A stretch of 41,558 nt of DNA, taken from the NCBI GenBank assembly GCA_900552475.1, contig USAC01000010.1, forward strand, positions 1 to 41,558. The letters are read 5' to 3'. Within the stretch, counting starts at the first letter, position 1. Each line of letters opens with the position of its first letter. This document shows, in pieces, positions 15,255 through 22,152 of this stretch. This DNA is from an uncultured Eubacteriales bacterium (GTDB lineage: Bacteria; Bacillota; Clostridia; Oscillospirales; Oscillospiraceae). The notes beneath the pieces were generated by a model. It had not been told where the DNA came from and ran no database searches. It saw nothing but the letters and a program-made list of their open reading frames with translations. Made by a program: the position numbers and the translations under genes.

Positions 15255-17101
15255 GCGCTCGTTTTCCTCCTCTTCTGCTTGTCTTTACGGGCAGTCTCCT
15301 GCCGCTGCGCGTACCACGGCGCGAGCACCTCGCGCTCCCACCGGTCGCAGAAATCCCGCACCTTCTGCGGAATTTTTCCGTGCCCGGCCTTCCCGTACCA
15401 TTCGTTCCGGTAGCCGTGCAGCTGGACCTCCTTCGGGATCCGCCCCGTCATGTTGATGTCGAGCGTGTACCAGCTCCGCTCCGGCCGCCGCGCGTGCCGC
15501 ACAAAGAAAATCACGTCCGTCCGCGCCGCGTGCTTTTTGCAGTAGTCGCCGACGCAGTGCTTGAGCACGCGCCCCTCCTCCTTGAGCTCTCCCGGCGTCG
15601 CCGCCGCCCGGATGCAGATCTCCCCGTCGCTCCACGCCAGCGCCGCCAGCTCCTGCGCGAGCTGCCGCATCGCCTCCGTGTACTGGCGCATGTCCCTGTC
15701 TCCGTGGAGCTCCGCGAGCCGGTCGTGCGCCGCGACGAGATCCTTCGGCCAGAGCTCCTCTTCCGTCGCGTCCGCGTCCAGCATCTCGCGGTAGTCGAGG
15801 AATGTCCGCGCCAGATCCCCGCCGCGCCGCTCCTCCTGCTTTTTGATGTACCGCACCGCTTTCAGCAGCGGCACCTCGTGCCCGTCCTCGATCATGCTCA
15901 CGAGCACCTGCAGTCCCTCCGGCCCCAGCTCCGCGCGGCACCGGTCGAATTCCTCCGCCGTGCAGCCGCCCTGCCAGCACCGGTAAACCGCCCACGCGTC
16001 TGCCGTCTGCCAGTCCCAGCGCCCCGCGAGCGCCCTGACCTCCGCCTTGCCCATGCCGAGCATCCGCCCCGGCTTCACCTCGTTCCAGTCGATCCACCGC
16101 AGTTCTATTTCATGTACCTTGTAGGGCGCCGTGACCTGATTCCATGCCATCTCCTCGATGGCGCCGCCGAGCGTCCGGCCCCAGCCCGCGCGGGCCAGAT
16201 TTTCGACGTTTCTGTGCTGTTTCCACAGCTTCAGATACTGCACCGGCCATTGGCCTCCTGCGCGGATGTAGTCCTCGAGCCCGGTTTTCTCCCCCGTGCT
16301 CCCCGTGAGATCCGGCACCTCCGGCCGGACGACGGCGCCGATCTTCTTGTGGCTGTTTGCCTCCCAGCTGTAGTATTTGACCGTCTCCGGGTCGCGCATC
16401 TGCCGCACCGCGCGCCACTCGCCCGTGCCCCACTCGGTGCCGAACTGGTTGCATTTCGCCCGTGTAAAACGTTTCAGCCCGCCCTTTTCCGTCAGGGCGA
16501 TTGCCTCTCTCGGCCACGCGGCAGCGCCGCTGCCGCCGTATTCGTTGAATTCCCGGCGTACCATCCAGTAGAGCAGCACCGTCACCCCGTGGATCACCTC
16601 CACCGTCGCGACCTGCACCTGATGCGTCCGCCCGCTGCGCAGATCCTTCCGCCGCACCAGCTGTACGTCCGCCCCGCAGAGCGGGCAGTCGAAGTGATCC
16701 GTCTCCGCGATCTCCGCCGCGCTCATGCGCCAGCAGGCGGCCTCCATGTCCGGGATTCCCTCGTATAGAAGCCCGTCGTCCCCCTGCAGCAGCGCGATCC
16801 CGCGGATCTCCCGATTTCCGGGCAGCTTCAGCCCGCGCAGCCATCCCGCGGCGAAGTCCTCGCCGCAGGCCGTGCAGCTGCACCGTGCGCCCCACGTCCG
16901 CCGGCGCGACTTTTCGCGCCGCTCGATATCCTCCGGCGTCATGATCTTCTGCGGCTTTTCCTCCAACCAGCTCACGCTCTCCCGCGAGAACAGGCAGAGC
17001 TCCCCGCCGAGTTCGTCCTTCTGCGTCCGTGCGGCCCAGTCGATAAGCTCCTTCGGAGCCGTCTTCGGCAGCGCCTGCCGGAAGGCCTCCCAGTCCGTCA
17101 T
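15251..17101 (-). CDS. PcfJ-like protein
   Basis: The start was set at ATG 17101 (MTDWEAFRQALPK...), coupled by a 4-nt overlap, giving 616 aa. There are two cysteine pairs, CSCTACGEDF and FDCPLCGADV, that would hold zinc. The C-terminal PcfJ signature is clear: GELKEEGRVLKHCVGDYCKK, then DVIFFVRHARRPERSWYTLD, then EVQLHGYRNEWYG. PcfJ-type proteins are named from an enterococcal conjugative plasmid and are widespread in Firmicutes mobile elements. Their biochemical role is not known to me. Pairing with a PcfK-like gene, as here, is usual. Confidence 0.85.
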   Translation of the reverse strand: MTDWEAFRQALPKTAPKELIDWAARTQKDELGGELCLFSRESVSWLEEKPQKIMTPEDIERREKSRRRTWGARCSCTACGEDFAAGWLRGLKLPGNREIRGIALLQGDDGLLYEGIPDMEAACWRMSAAEIAETDHFDCPLCGADVQLVRRKDLRSGRTHQVQVATVEVIHGVTVLLYWMVRREFNEYGGSGAAAWPREAIALTEKGGLKRFTRAKCNQFGTEWGTGEWRAVRQMRDPETVKYYSWEANSHKKIGAVVRPEVPDLTGSTGEKTGLEDYIRAGGQWPVQYLKLWKQHRNVENLARAGWGRTLGGAIEEMAWNQVTAPYKVHEIELRWIDWNEVKPGRMLGMGKAEVRALAGRWDWQTADAWAVYRCWQGGCTAEEFDRCRAELGPEGLQVLVSMIEDGHEVPLLKAVRYIKKQEERRGGDLARTFLDYREMLDADATEEELWPKDLVAAHDRLAELHGDRDMRQYTEAMRQLAQELAALAWSDGEICIRAAATPGELKEEGRVLKHCVGDYCKKHAARTDVIFFVRHARRPERSWYTLDINMTGRIPKEVQLHGYRNEWYGKAGHGKIPQKVRDFCDRWEREVLAPWYAQRQETARKDKQKRRKTSA

Positions 17102-17436
17102 AGAAAGTCCGCGAGATCCAGCACCTTCGGTGCTTCCTCCCGCGCCTCCCCGCGCTGCGGCAGACCGTAAAACGCCCGCAGAACGTCCTCCGCCTCCTCG
17201 CTGCTCACGCATCCGCAGTTGCCGTCCCGGTTCTTCCGCGCCAGCTCCGCGATCTTCTTCTCCGCGTCCGCGATCGTCATGCCCTTGCCCGCCAGATCCT
17301 TCGCCAGCAGCTCTGCCGACCCCGGCTCGCTGCGGGCGATCTCCTTGAGCTGCTCGCCCGCCATCCATACGGTGTTGTGCTTCTGCGGCTGCTGGCTCTC
17401 AATGGCCGCGATTGCCGCCCTCTGCGCTTCCGTCAT
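17098..17436 (-). CDS. PcfK-like / AcrIIA9-like protein (candidate Cas9 inhibitor)
   Basis: The 112-aa protein starts at ATG 17436, with AAGGA upstream. It has an N-terminal helix, then PGSAELLAKDLAGKGMTIAD, AEKKIAELARKNRDGNCGCV and SSEEAEDVLRAFYGLPQRG, and ends in an acidic hydrophobic tail (VLDLADFL). This pattern is that of PcfK-like proteins, and the GNC..(S/T)..EAE..L..(F/Y)(F/Y)G core also resembles the AcrIIA9 family of type II-A Cas9 inhibitors as I remember it. It is coupled to the PcfJ-like gene. Similarity is judged by eye, so anti-CRISPR function is a hypothesis. A structural or plasmid-transfer role is the alternative. Confidence 0.6.
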   Translation of the reverse strand: MTEAQRAAIAAIESQQPQKHNTVWMAGEQLKEIARSEPGSAELLAKDLAGKGMTIADAEKKIAELARKNRDGNCGCVSSEEAEDVLRAFYGLPQRGEAREEAPKVLDLADFL

Positions 17437-17514
17437 AAAATTTTTCCTTGCCTTTCTCCCCTCCGTCGGTTATCATAGGGGTGTACTTGGTTGTCATTTG
17501 ACCCTCATCTGACT

Positions 17515-17553
17515 GCCCCAACGGAGTTGCCGCTCCGCCGGGGCCTTTTTTTA
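17515..17553 (+). terminator. Rho-independent-type hairpin facing rightward
   Basis: The arms GCCCC..CGGAG (17515-17526) and CTCCG..GGGGC (17533-17544) pair with a 2x2 internal loop. On the plus strand they are followed by CCTTTTTTTATTT. All genes nearby are leftward, so this stops rightward (antisense) transcripts. It also provides a hairpin between two genes of the operon. Confidence 0.5.
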
Positions 17554-18003
17554 TTTCTGCGCGTCCGTCAGATCCACCGCCGCGGCGTTGCGCAGAATCC
17601 ACTGGAGCATCGCCTGCCCCTCGTCGGTCATGTGCCGCTCCAGCGGCGCGATCGTCAGCCGCAGCACCGCGATCACCAGCGGCAGATCCTTCTTGTGCCG
17701 GTTCGCGATGTCCATGACCTCGCGCCCGATCGCGCTCAGCCCCCGGTCGAGCACGGTGTCGTAGTGTTCCGGCCCCGCCTCATAGGCCGCCTTGATCCAC
17801 GACGGCGTTTCCGTCTCGCCCTCTGTGCGCTCCTCGCCGCCCGCGCCATCCAGCAGATCCCGGATGGTCTGCGCCGCCGCCAGCAGCAGCGTCCCGTCGT
17901 TCACGCCGCACTCCTCCGCGCACGCGGCGCACTGCTCGTCGTCCGCGCAGGCGCGCAGCTTCCGCGCCATCCGCTCCGCGCGGTCTCTCAGATCGTTTTC
18001 CAT
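17551..18003 (-). CDS. Unknown operon protein (150 aa)
   Basis: The start was chosen at ATG 18003 (MENDLRDRAERMARKLRACA) because GGAGG lies 8 nt upstream. The N-terminal half has a cysteine set, ACADDEQCAACAEECGV, in a helical context, then TLLLAAAQTIRDLLDGAGG. The C-terminal half is helical with RHKKDLPLVIAVLRLTIAPL and QAMLQWILRNAAAVDL. I recognise no family with certainty. The 5' end overlaps the upstream gene by 16 nt. Confidence 0.65.
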   Translation of the reverse strand: MENDLRDRAERMARKLRACADDEQCAACAEECGVNDGTLLLAAAQTIRDLLDGAGGEERTEGETETPSWIKAAYEAGPEHYDTVLDRGLSAIGREVMDIANRHKKDLPLVIAVLRLTIAPLERHMTDEGQAMLQWILRNAAAVDLTDAQK

Positions 18004-18311
18004 GGTGTTTCCTCCTCGTTCGTCTCCGCCGGCGCCCGCAGCCATCGCAGCAGGTTCTCCGCCGGGTTTCCTGTCAATCGCTCCAGCCACTGCGCAAGCT
18101 GTGCGTCGCTCATCGCGTCCAGCCTGTCCCGGTTCGTCGGGACGATCGGCTGCACCGGGTCAAAGTCCGTCCGGCAGACGCGCGTGCTCTCGCTCACGCA
18201 GGTGTTGTGCCCCGCCAGCCGGCAAAAGCCCCGCTTCGGCGCCCGCCGTGACCGCGCCGGGATAAAATTGCTGCACGCGCCGCACCGCATCGTCTCCGCC
18301 CTGTGCATCAT
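17988..18311 (-). CDS. Zinc-ribbon-like small protein (107 aa)
   Basis: The start is ATG 18311, in an ATGATG that overlaps the previous TGA by 4 nt. The N-terminus has four or more cysteines, MRCGACSNFI and GFCRLAGHNTCVSESTRVCR, compatible with a zinc ribbon. The C-terminus is a short helix (LDAMSDAQLAQWLERL) similar to tails seen on other Clostridia phage zinc proteins. It probably binds nucleic acid or protein. The longer open frame upstream is a shadow of the DUF551 gene. Confidence 0.65.
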   Translation of the reverse strand: MMHRAETMRCGACSNFIPARSRRAPKRGFCRLAGHNTCVSESTRVCRTDFDPVQPIVPTNRDRLDAMSDAQLAQWLERLTGNPAENLLRWLRAPAETNEEETPWKTI

Positions 18312-18742
18312 GGCCTGTCTCCTTCCACCGCCGGCAGAATCTCCATCCAGTGTGTCACCGGGATGGCCCGCAGCGCCGTTTCCTGCTCGTCCATCGCGTT
18401 CCATGCCCCGTGCCGCGTCGAGTACGGCAAAACCGTATAGATCCCGCCCGCCGTCCGCACCCAGTAGTCCCCCGAGCGCACGGGCTGCGCCTCCTCCGTG
18501 GAGATCCATCCCAGCTCCGCCTTTGCAAGCCTCTGGTGCAGCTCCACCAGCATCCGCCGGTGTCCCTCGTTTGCTGCCATCAGGCATTCGATCCGCCGCT
18601 CCTGCCCGCGGATCCGCGCCGCCGCCTGCCGGATCAGGTCGCGGCATGCGATCACCTTCTTCCCCTCACAGCCCTGGCACCCGGGACATACCGCGTAACC
18701 GTCGTACCGCTCCAGTCCCTCGAGCAGATTTTTCGCTTTCAT
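18308..18742 (-). CDS. DUF551-domain protein (144 aa)
   Basis: The start is ATG 18742, after GGAGG and overlapping the micro-gene stop. The first 45 residues hold a CPGCQGCEG cysteine knuckle and an arginine-rich helix (DLIRQAAARIRGQERRI). The C-terminal part is DUF551: GWISTEEAQPVRSGDYWVRT, then ETALRAIPVTHWMEILPA, with the conserved Trp at the start and the THWM near the end. DUF551 is widespread in phages with no known function. The fusion of a coiled/Zn N-terminus with DUF551 is common in Clostridia phages. Confidence 0.75.
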   Translation of the reverse strand: MKAKNLLEGLERYDGYAVCPGCQGCEGKKVIACRDLIRQAAARIRGQERRIECLMAANEGHRRMLVELHQRLAKAELGWISTEEAQPVRSGDYWVRTAGGIYTVLPYSTRHGAWNAMDEQETALRAIPVTHWMEILPAVEGDRP

Positions 18743-18831
18743 CGCCGCCCCTCCATCCGCTCGACCAGCCGCACGCACCCTGCGGCCACCGCCGCGGCCC
18801 CGATGTAGGTCAGTACCCATGTAACCGTCAT
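18739..18831 (-). CDS. Single-pass membrane microprotein (30 aa)
   Basis: This short frame was found by reading the gap. ATG 18831 follows AAGGAGGA at ideal spacing. It translates as MTVTWVLTYIGAAAVAAGCV then RLVERMEGRR, and ends in TGA overlapping the next ATG. Residues 4-22 are hydrophobic with a basic tail, so it would sit in the membrane with the C-terminus inside. Both the ribosome site and the coupled stop support it as a real gene. It might act on the membrane or as a small regulator of a host transporter. No family is recognised. Confidence 0.65.
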   Translation of the reverse strand: MTVTWVLTYIGAAAVAAGCVRLVERMEGRR

Positions 18832-18843
18832 AGCTCTTCCTCC

Positions 18844-19113
18844 TTATAGATAGCTCTTCCCGAACACGCGCCGGAAGTCCTCCTCCGTCGCGTTCTGCTC
18901 CTCCATGAACTTCCGCTGCCCCCACCGGTGCAGCCGCAGCGCCGTCTCGCCGCAGCGGTGGGCGGCCTCCCGGCCGTTCCGGTGGCACTCCTCCCCACAC
19001 AGCAGCACGACCAGCCCGAATTCCTCCGATTTCTTCCGGTTGGCCACGCCCTCGAAGATGTGGTGCCGCTCCATCTGCCCCCACTTGCCGCATTTCCAGC
19101 ACTGCCCGTACAT
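18844..19113 (-). CDS. HNH-like / DUF968-like phage nuclease candidate (89 aa)
   Basis: The protein starts at ATG 19113. It has CWKCGKWGQMERHHIFEGVA, then KSEEFGLVVLLCGEECHRNG, then HRCGETALRLHRWGQRKF, and ends in FRRVFGKSYL. The paired cysteines, the HH in a beta-beta-alpha context and the later His and Cys match a small HNH-type metal site. The ending resembles DUF968-like phage proteins. These are thought to act on recombination intermediates or DNA ends. Motif evidence is good; exact family and activity are not proven. Confidence 0.7.
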   Translation of the reverse strand: MYGQCWKCGKWGQMERHHIFEGVANRKKSEEFGLVVLLCGEECHRNGREAAHRCGETALRLHRWGQRKFMEEQNATEEDFRRVFGKSYL

Positions 19114-19129
19114 GTCGCCTGTCCTCCTC

Positions 19130-19669
19130 TTATACCAGCGGCGTCTGCTCCAGCAGCCGCTCCAGCGTCTCGTCGATCAGATTCGCCTCCGGCAGGATAA
19201 AGACCATCCCGCCCTCGTCGTCCCAGACCAGCATGTTCCCGTAGGCCAGCGGCTCGCCGAAGCCGATCTCCGTCAGCGCCGCGTCAAACGCCAACACCCG
19301 CAGGTTCTCCTTCTGCCAGACCTCCCGGCCCTTCCAGACCATGTTCGTCCGCAGGATCTCCTCGCCCTTGCCCTCTGCAACCTCGCGCTGGAGCTTGTCC
19401 AGCGTCCCGAGCGGCATGTCCATCATCTGGTTCTGCGCGCCCGTGTCCTTGCTCACGCGGTAGGCGCTCGCCTCCGGAATTTCGCCCAGATGCTCCGCCA
19501 GCAGCGCCAGCACCTTCCGCGGGCATGTCCTGCGCGGCAGCAGCGCCGCCCATTTCCGCCCGTCCAGAAACAGCATCCGCCCGTTCCCGTCGCCGTACCC
19601 GGCCACCTCATAGCCGCCCCCGCGCCACGATTCCTTCATCGCCCGCGTCAGGCTCCTCTCGTCGATCAT
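19130..19669 (-). CDS. Unknown phage protein (179 aa)
   Basis: The start was set at ATG 19669 (MIDERSLTRAMKESWRGGGY), with AAAGGAG upstream. The product has a beta-rich N-terminal half (YEVAGYGDGNGRMLFLDGRK), a helical centre (PRKVLALLAEHLGEIPEAS), and an acidic C-terminus with NMLVWDDEGGMVFILPEANL. It looks like a single alpha/beta domain. I recall similar proteins in Clostridia prophages but no function. The longer open frame upstream lies in the next gene. Confidence 0.6.
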   Translation of the reverse strand: MIDERSLTRAMKESWRGGGYEVAGYGDGNGRMLFLDGRKWAALLPRRTCPRKVLALLAEHLGEIPEASAYRVSKDTGAQNQMMDMPLGTLDKLQREVAEGKGEEILRTNMVWKGREVWQKENLRVLAFDAALTEIGFGEPLAYGNMLVWDDEGGMVFILPEANLIDETLERLLEQTPLV

Positions 19670-19692
19670 CCTCGTTTTCTCCTTTGTCAGCT

Positions 19693-20019
19693 TCACCGCC
19701 CGAAGGCGGCGTCTTTTCTCCCGAGATACCAGGTCTCCCGCAGTCGGCGGCTCGTCTCGTCCTCCTCCGTCCGCAGGATCTTCTCGCACGCGCCGCACAG
19801 ATCCCCGCTCCCGTGGAAGATCTGGCCGCAGCGGCAGCAGATGTTCTTCCGCGCGTCCTTCCGCCGCACCAGCTCCATGCCGGATACCGTCCGCGCCCAG
19901 CTCACGCCCCAGAACTCCGCCGCCCGCACCGTGGCCTGCTCCCAGTTGTCGGCCACGACAAACGCCGTCCCGATCTCCGGGTGCTCGATCACCCAGCAGG
20001 TCGACTGCTTACTTGCCAT
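19693..20019 (-). CDS. Zinc-ribbon protein (108 aa)
   Basis: The start is ATG 20019. The N-terminal 50 residues form a small alpha/beta unit (TCWVIEHPEIGTAFVVADNW). The centre is a clear four-cysteine zinc ribbon, NICCRCGQIFHGSGDLCGAC. The C-terminus is a charged helix (TEEDETSRRLRETWYLGRKD). Proteins of this layout usually bind nucleic acid or RNA polymerase. It lies 6 nt downstream of the HTH gene, in the first part of the operon where regulators are expected. Confidence 0.65.
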   Translation of the reverse strand: MASKQSTCWVIEHPEIGTAFVVADNWEQATVRAAEFWGVSWARTVSGMELVRRKDARKNICCRCGQIFHGSGDLCGACEKILRTEEDETSRRLRETWYLGRKDAAFGR

Positions 20020-20025
20020 GACCTC

Positions 20026-20274
20026 TCAGCTCCTCACCAGCGCGGCCAGCTCCTCGGCCGAGAACCGCAGCACCTTGTCCAGCGCCGCCAGATCCTCCGC
20101 CGTCCATGCGCCGCTGTGCATCTTCGCGCTCAGCGTCCCCGCGCGCATCCCGATCCGCCGGGCGAGCTCCGTTTGGGACGCGATGTCCCGCATCCCCCGC
20201 TTCGCGTTGATCGTCCTGCGCATGCTGGCCGCCCGCTCGGCGCGCGGGTCGCGCGCTAAATTTACCTTCGGCAT
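20026..20274 (-). CDS. Small HTH (XRE-like) protein
   Basis: The start was set at ATG 20274 (MPKVNLARDPRAERAASMRR) behind AAAAGGAGGAG. The 82-aa product has a lambda-repressor-like helix-turn-helix: IASQTELARRIGMRAGTLSA then KMHSGAWTAEDLAALDKVLR. The basic N-terminal arm could also contact DNA. It is the second gene of the leftward early operon, the usual place of a Cro- or activator-type regulator. Confidence 0.7.
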   Translation of the reverse strand: MPKVNLARDPRAERAASMRRTINAKRGMRDIASQTELARRIGMRAGTLSAKMHSGAWTAEDLAALDKVLRFSAEELAALVRS

Positions 20275-20297
20275 AGCCGTCTCCTCCTTTTCTTGTC

Positions 20298-20453
20298 CTA
20301 TCGCTGCGCGCTGCGCGCCCCTGCGATCAGCCCCTCGCTGTAGGCCATCAGCAGCTCCTTGAGCTGCGGGCTCAGCTGCTCGTCCAGCGCCGCGCTCTTG
20401 CCCATCAGTTCCGAAAGGCTCCTGCGCTCGCCCTGCTTCTCCTCGTTCAGCAT
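20298..20453 (-). CDS. First gene of the leftward operon, 51-aa helical protein
   Basis: This short frame was found by reading the gap. ATG 20453 follows AGGAGG at 9 nt. It translates MLNEEKQGERRSLSELMGKS, then AALDEQLSPQLKELLMAYSE, then GLIAGARSAQR and a TAG. The pattern L..LL.AYSEGLI.GA is common in small phage proteins encoded beside repressor-type genes in Clostridia. It is probably a two-helix regulator or repressor partner. Good ribosome site and spacing to the next gene support it. Confidence 0.65.
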   Translation of the reverse strand: MLNEEKQGERRSLSELMGKSAALDEQLSPQLKELLMAYSEGLIAGARSAQR

Positions 20454-20487
20454 ACTGTGTCACCTCCTTCGCTTGTTTTCCATCGTC

Positions 20488-20516
20488 TTGCCCTCCTCCC
20501 GCCGCCGTGCTATACT
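20488..20516 (+). promoter_or_regulatory. Promoter for the DUF2441-like gene
   Basis: The -35 TTGCCC (20488-20493) and -10 TATACT (20511-20516) are separated by 17 nt. The start codon lies 24 nt after the -10 with AAGGAGG between. The sequence between the two divergent genes (20454-20540) holds this promoter and the leftward ribosome site. I could not place a convincing leftward promoter. Confidence 0.65.
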
Positions 20517-20540
20517 GGCCGCAGGAAGGAGGTGAATCTT

Positions 20541-21098
20541 TTGATCGCTTACCATCTGGATCGCAATGGAACATTGTCCACTGGACAGCGCATCTGCGGC
20601 TTTTCAGTGCCGAACAGCTTCGGGCTTGCGGAACTGTCTCAATGGGGAATCTCCGAAGAAAACCTGTTCAGCGGCTCGCCACAGGTGCTTTCCACTTCCG
20701 CAATTGCCTCTCACAATCTGGAAGTGCGGGCCGAATTGTTCCGCAAATCGAACTATCCGGACGCGCCGTCTCGGCTCTCGAGCTTTTATGCCGTCCCAAA
20801 ACTTGAGCACTTCAAACTGTGGGAAATGATTTTTCGTATCAGCCCTCCTTCCCGCATTTTCGAGGTGTACTATGACAAACCGTGCAATGCTTATGACGCG
20901 AATCACCTGCGTCTATCGGCCATAGACTGTTCACTTGCGCCGGCTTTGGAAAATGACTATATTCAAGCCGTCATCAAAATTGAAAGTAGCCTGCATCACT
21001 ATTGGAGCCACGACTTCACAGATGATCCCTTGCCGGAACTGCTTCTTACGCTCCCCGTGACGATCGGCCCCATGGTCTCATTCGATGCGCTCCCATAG
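20541..21098 (+). CDS. DUF2441-like protein (185 aa)
   Basis: The likely start is TTG 20541, since AAGGAGG ends 8 nt before it. A GTG at 20532 lies inside the ribosome site. The N-terminus (IAYHLDRNGTLSTGQRICGF) matches the opening of DUF2441 proteins, which are found scattered in mobile elements. Later motifs are YAVPKLEHFKLWEMIFR and IFEVYYDKPCNAYDANHLRL. It has lower GC than the leftward operon and its own promoter, so it behaves like a lysogenic-conversion (moron) gene. Its 3' end overlaps the convergent gene by 21 nt. Function unknown; an ART-like or defence role has been suggested for related folds, but I cannot support it here. Confidence 0.7.
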   Translation: MIAYHLDRNGTLSTGQRICGFSVPNSFGLAELSQWGISEENLFSGSPQVLSTSAIASHNLEVRAELFRKSNYPDAPSRLSSFYAVPKLEHFKLWEMIFRISPPSRIFEVYYDKPCNAYDANHLRLSAIDCSLAPALENDYIQAVIKIESSLHHYWSHDFTDDPLPELLLTLPVTIGPMVSFDALP

Positions 21099-21284
21099 TG
21101 CGGCCTTTTTCTCCCAGCTGCCCGGGTAGCCCTGCATGTCATTTGGGTCATCCCCCAGCGGCGTGGCGACGACCACGCCTACCGGCATCATATCGAGCTG
21201 CCCGGCTTTGATCTGCGGCTCATGCGTAAACAGTGGTCTGTCATCCGCCGGCTCTACCGAGCAGTGCATTGACTTTCTTCTCAT
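21078..21284 (-). CDS. Small protein of the first convergent pair (68 aa)
   Basis: The start was set at ATG 21284 (MRRKSMHCSVEPADDRPLFT) with GGAGGTG upstream. It continues through IKAGQLDMMPVGVVVATPLG and ends WEKKAALWERIE. It is one of the minus-strand genes in this region that carry the same leader cassette (palindrome plus purine-rich ribosome site). The 3' end overlaps the convergent DUF2441-like gene. No family is recognised. Confidence 0.6.
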   Translation of the reverse strand: MRRKSMHCSVEPADDRPLFTHEPQIKAGQLDMMPVGVVVATPLGDDPNDMQGYPGSWEKKAALWERIE

Positions 21285-21304
21285 CTGCCTCACCTCCCCT
21301 TCTG

Positions 21305-21321
21305 CACGCACACTTTGCGTG
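21305..21321 (-). repeat. Leader palindrome, copy 1
   Basis: CACGCA-cactt-TGCGTG: perfect 6-bp arms around 5 nt. It lies 21 nt upstream of the minus-strand start at 21284, next to its ribosome site. Other copies are at 21802, 22296 and 22549. It could be a DNA operator, or in RNA a hairpin next to the Shine-Dalgarno. Confidence 0.7.
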
Positions 21322-21334
21322 ACGCTTCATGCAC

Positions 21335-21363
21335 TTGTATCTCACTCTGCTTTGTGTTACGCT
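21335..21363 (+). promoter_or_regulatory. Probable promoter of the 66-aa gene
   Basis: TTGTAT (21335-21340), a 17-nt spacer and TACGCT (21358-21363) precede the gene at 21398. The segment CACTTGTATCTC is repeated at 21904, where it precedes the next plus-strand gene, which suggests shared promoter ancestry. The -10 is weak. Confidence 0.45.
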
Positions 21364-21397
21364 CTAACCGGAGGCCATCCGCAGAAAGGAGCCTGCC

Positions 21398-21598
21398 ATG
21401 AAAACCGCAGATATTCGCGAATTTCCCGTTACCGTGGAGTGCCCGAAGGACTTCATCAAGCGGAAAGTCTGGGTTCGGGAACTCACCGTGAACGAAACTC
21501 GCTTCCTACATCCCAACGGCTGCGATAATTACTGCCCGGATCCTGTCTGCCGGAACTGTCTCACGTCCGTCTACAAGACCGTCATGTCCGACCGTTAA
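21398..21598 (+). CDS. Small Cys-containing protein (66 aa)
   Basis: The start ATG 21398 follows AAAGGAG. The product is MKTADIREFPVTVECPKDFI, then KRKVWVRELTVNETRF, then LHPNGCDNYCPDPVCRNCLT and a short tail. The C-terminal CDNYCPDPVCRNC cluster could bind a metal; the N-terminal part is beta-like. Its end overlaps the convergent 67-aa gene by 17 nt. It is probably expressed independently of the lytic operon. No family is recognised. Confidence 0.6.
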   Translation: MKTADIREFPVTVECPKDFIKRKVWVRELTVNETRFLHPNGCDNYCPDPVCRNCLTSVYKTVMSDR

Positions 21599-21785
21599 CC
21601 AGTTTCACGCAGCGGATGGCCTCCCGCAGTGCATCGGCGTACCCATCGTAGAACTTTTCGATGGGTACTTCTGTCTCCGTCCCGTTCGGATCCTGCATCC
21701 GTATGCCCCCGGCCATCATCCGCTCGTGATAGTGGAGCAGCCCCTGCAGCACGTTCAGCCGCACTTCCGTGCGATTGTCCACCAT
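21582..21785 (-). CDS. Small helical protein of the second convergent pair (67 aa)
   Basis: The start was set at ATG 21785 (MVDNRTEVRLNVLQGLLHYH) directly after GGGGGTGAG. The product continues ERMMAGGIRMQDPNGTETEV, PIEKFYDGYADALREAIRCV and KLVNGRT. It appears as two helices with a short loop. It carries the leader palindrome (21802-21818) and ends inside the convergent 66-aa gene. No family is recognised. Confidence 0.6.
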   Translation of the reverse strand: MVDNRTEVRLNVLQGLLHYHERMMAGGIRMQDPNGTETEVPIEKFYDGYADALREAIRCVKLVNGRT

Positions 21786-21801
21786 CTCACCCCCTATCCT
21801 G

Positions 21802-21818
21802 CACGCATACTTTGCGTG
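21802..21818 (-). repeat. Leader palindrome, copy 2
   Basis: CACGCA-tactt-TGCGTG with perfect arms, 17 nt upstream of the start at 21785. The flanking bases, including GGATAGGGGGTGAGATGGTG downstream on the minus strand, are also shared with other copies. Confidence 0.7.
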
Positions 21819-21851
21819 ATGCTTCACGCCCTTGCAGTACATACCACTGCA

Positions 21852-21900
21852 AAAAGCTGCCCTCGTGCCCCCTTCGCGGTGTCCCACGAGGGCAGCTTTT
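21852..21900. terminator. Strong hairpin between divergent genes
   Basis: The arms AAAAGCTGCCCTCGTG (21852-21867) and its exact complement (21885-21900) form a 16-bp stem with a 17-nt loop, with A- and T-runs at the two ends. It looks like a bidirectional terminator inserted between the leader palindrome and the next plus-strand promoter. It is absent from the otherwise related gap at 21285-21397. Confidence 0.65.
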
Positions 21901-21905
21901 CGCAC

Positions 21906-21933
21906 TTGTATCTCTTCCCGCCCCCGTGATAAA
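21906..21933 (+). promoter_or_regulatory. Probable promoter of the 63-aa gene
   Basis: TTGTAT (21906-21911), 16 nt, then GATAAA (21928-21933), 28 nt upstream of the start. It shares CACTTGTATCTC with the promoter at 21335. Confidence 0.5.
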
Positions 21934-21960
21934 ATGGAAGCGGAAAGGAGGTGATTTGTG

Positions 21961-22152
21961 ATGTCAAGCGAAGTGAAATTGAGCACATTCCCGTCCAATC
22001 GCACAGAGGCGCTTGCGCTCCTGTATCTCCGCTCGCAGGATCTGTCCAGGAAAAGCCCGTCTGAGATTCAATCCATGTACTTTGATGCATGCCGCGAATT
22101 GAAGCAGGACTATCTGAATAAGATCCGCTCAGGCTCCCTCAAAGACTCCTGA
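21961..22152 (+). CDS. Small protein (63 aa) convergent with the minus XRE gene
   Basis: ATG 21961 follows AAAGGAGGTGA. A GTG at 21958 is possible and would add one residue. The product is MSSEVKLSTFPSNRTEALAL, LYLRSQDLSRKSPSEIQSMY and FDACRELKQDYLNKIRSGSL. It is alpha-helical, with a pattern seen in small phage-encoded regulators or anti-repressor-like peptides. The 3' end overlaps the XRE gene by 14 nt, as in the two neighbouring convergent pairs. No family is recognised. Confidence 0.6.
   Translation: MSSEVKLSTFPSNRTEALALLYLRSQDLSRKSPSEIQSMYFDACRELKQDYLNKIRSGSLKDS

Noticed and set aside
17399..17602. Leader peptide upstream of the PcfK-like gene (MTTKYTPMITDGG...)
   Set aside because: It has no good ribosome site and runs into the next gene in another frame. 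It is probably just untranslated leader.
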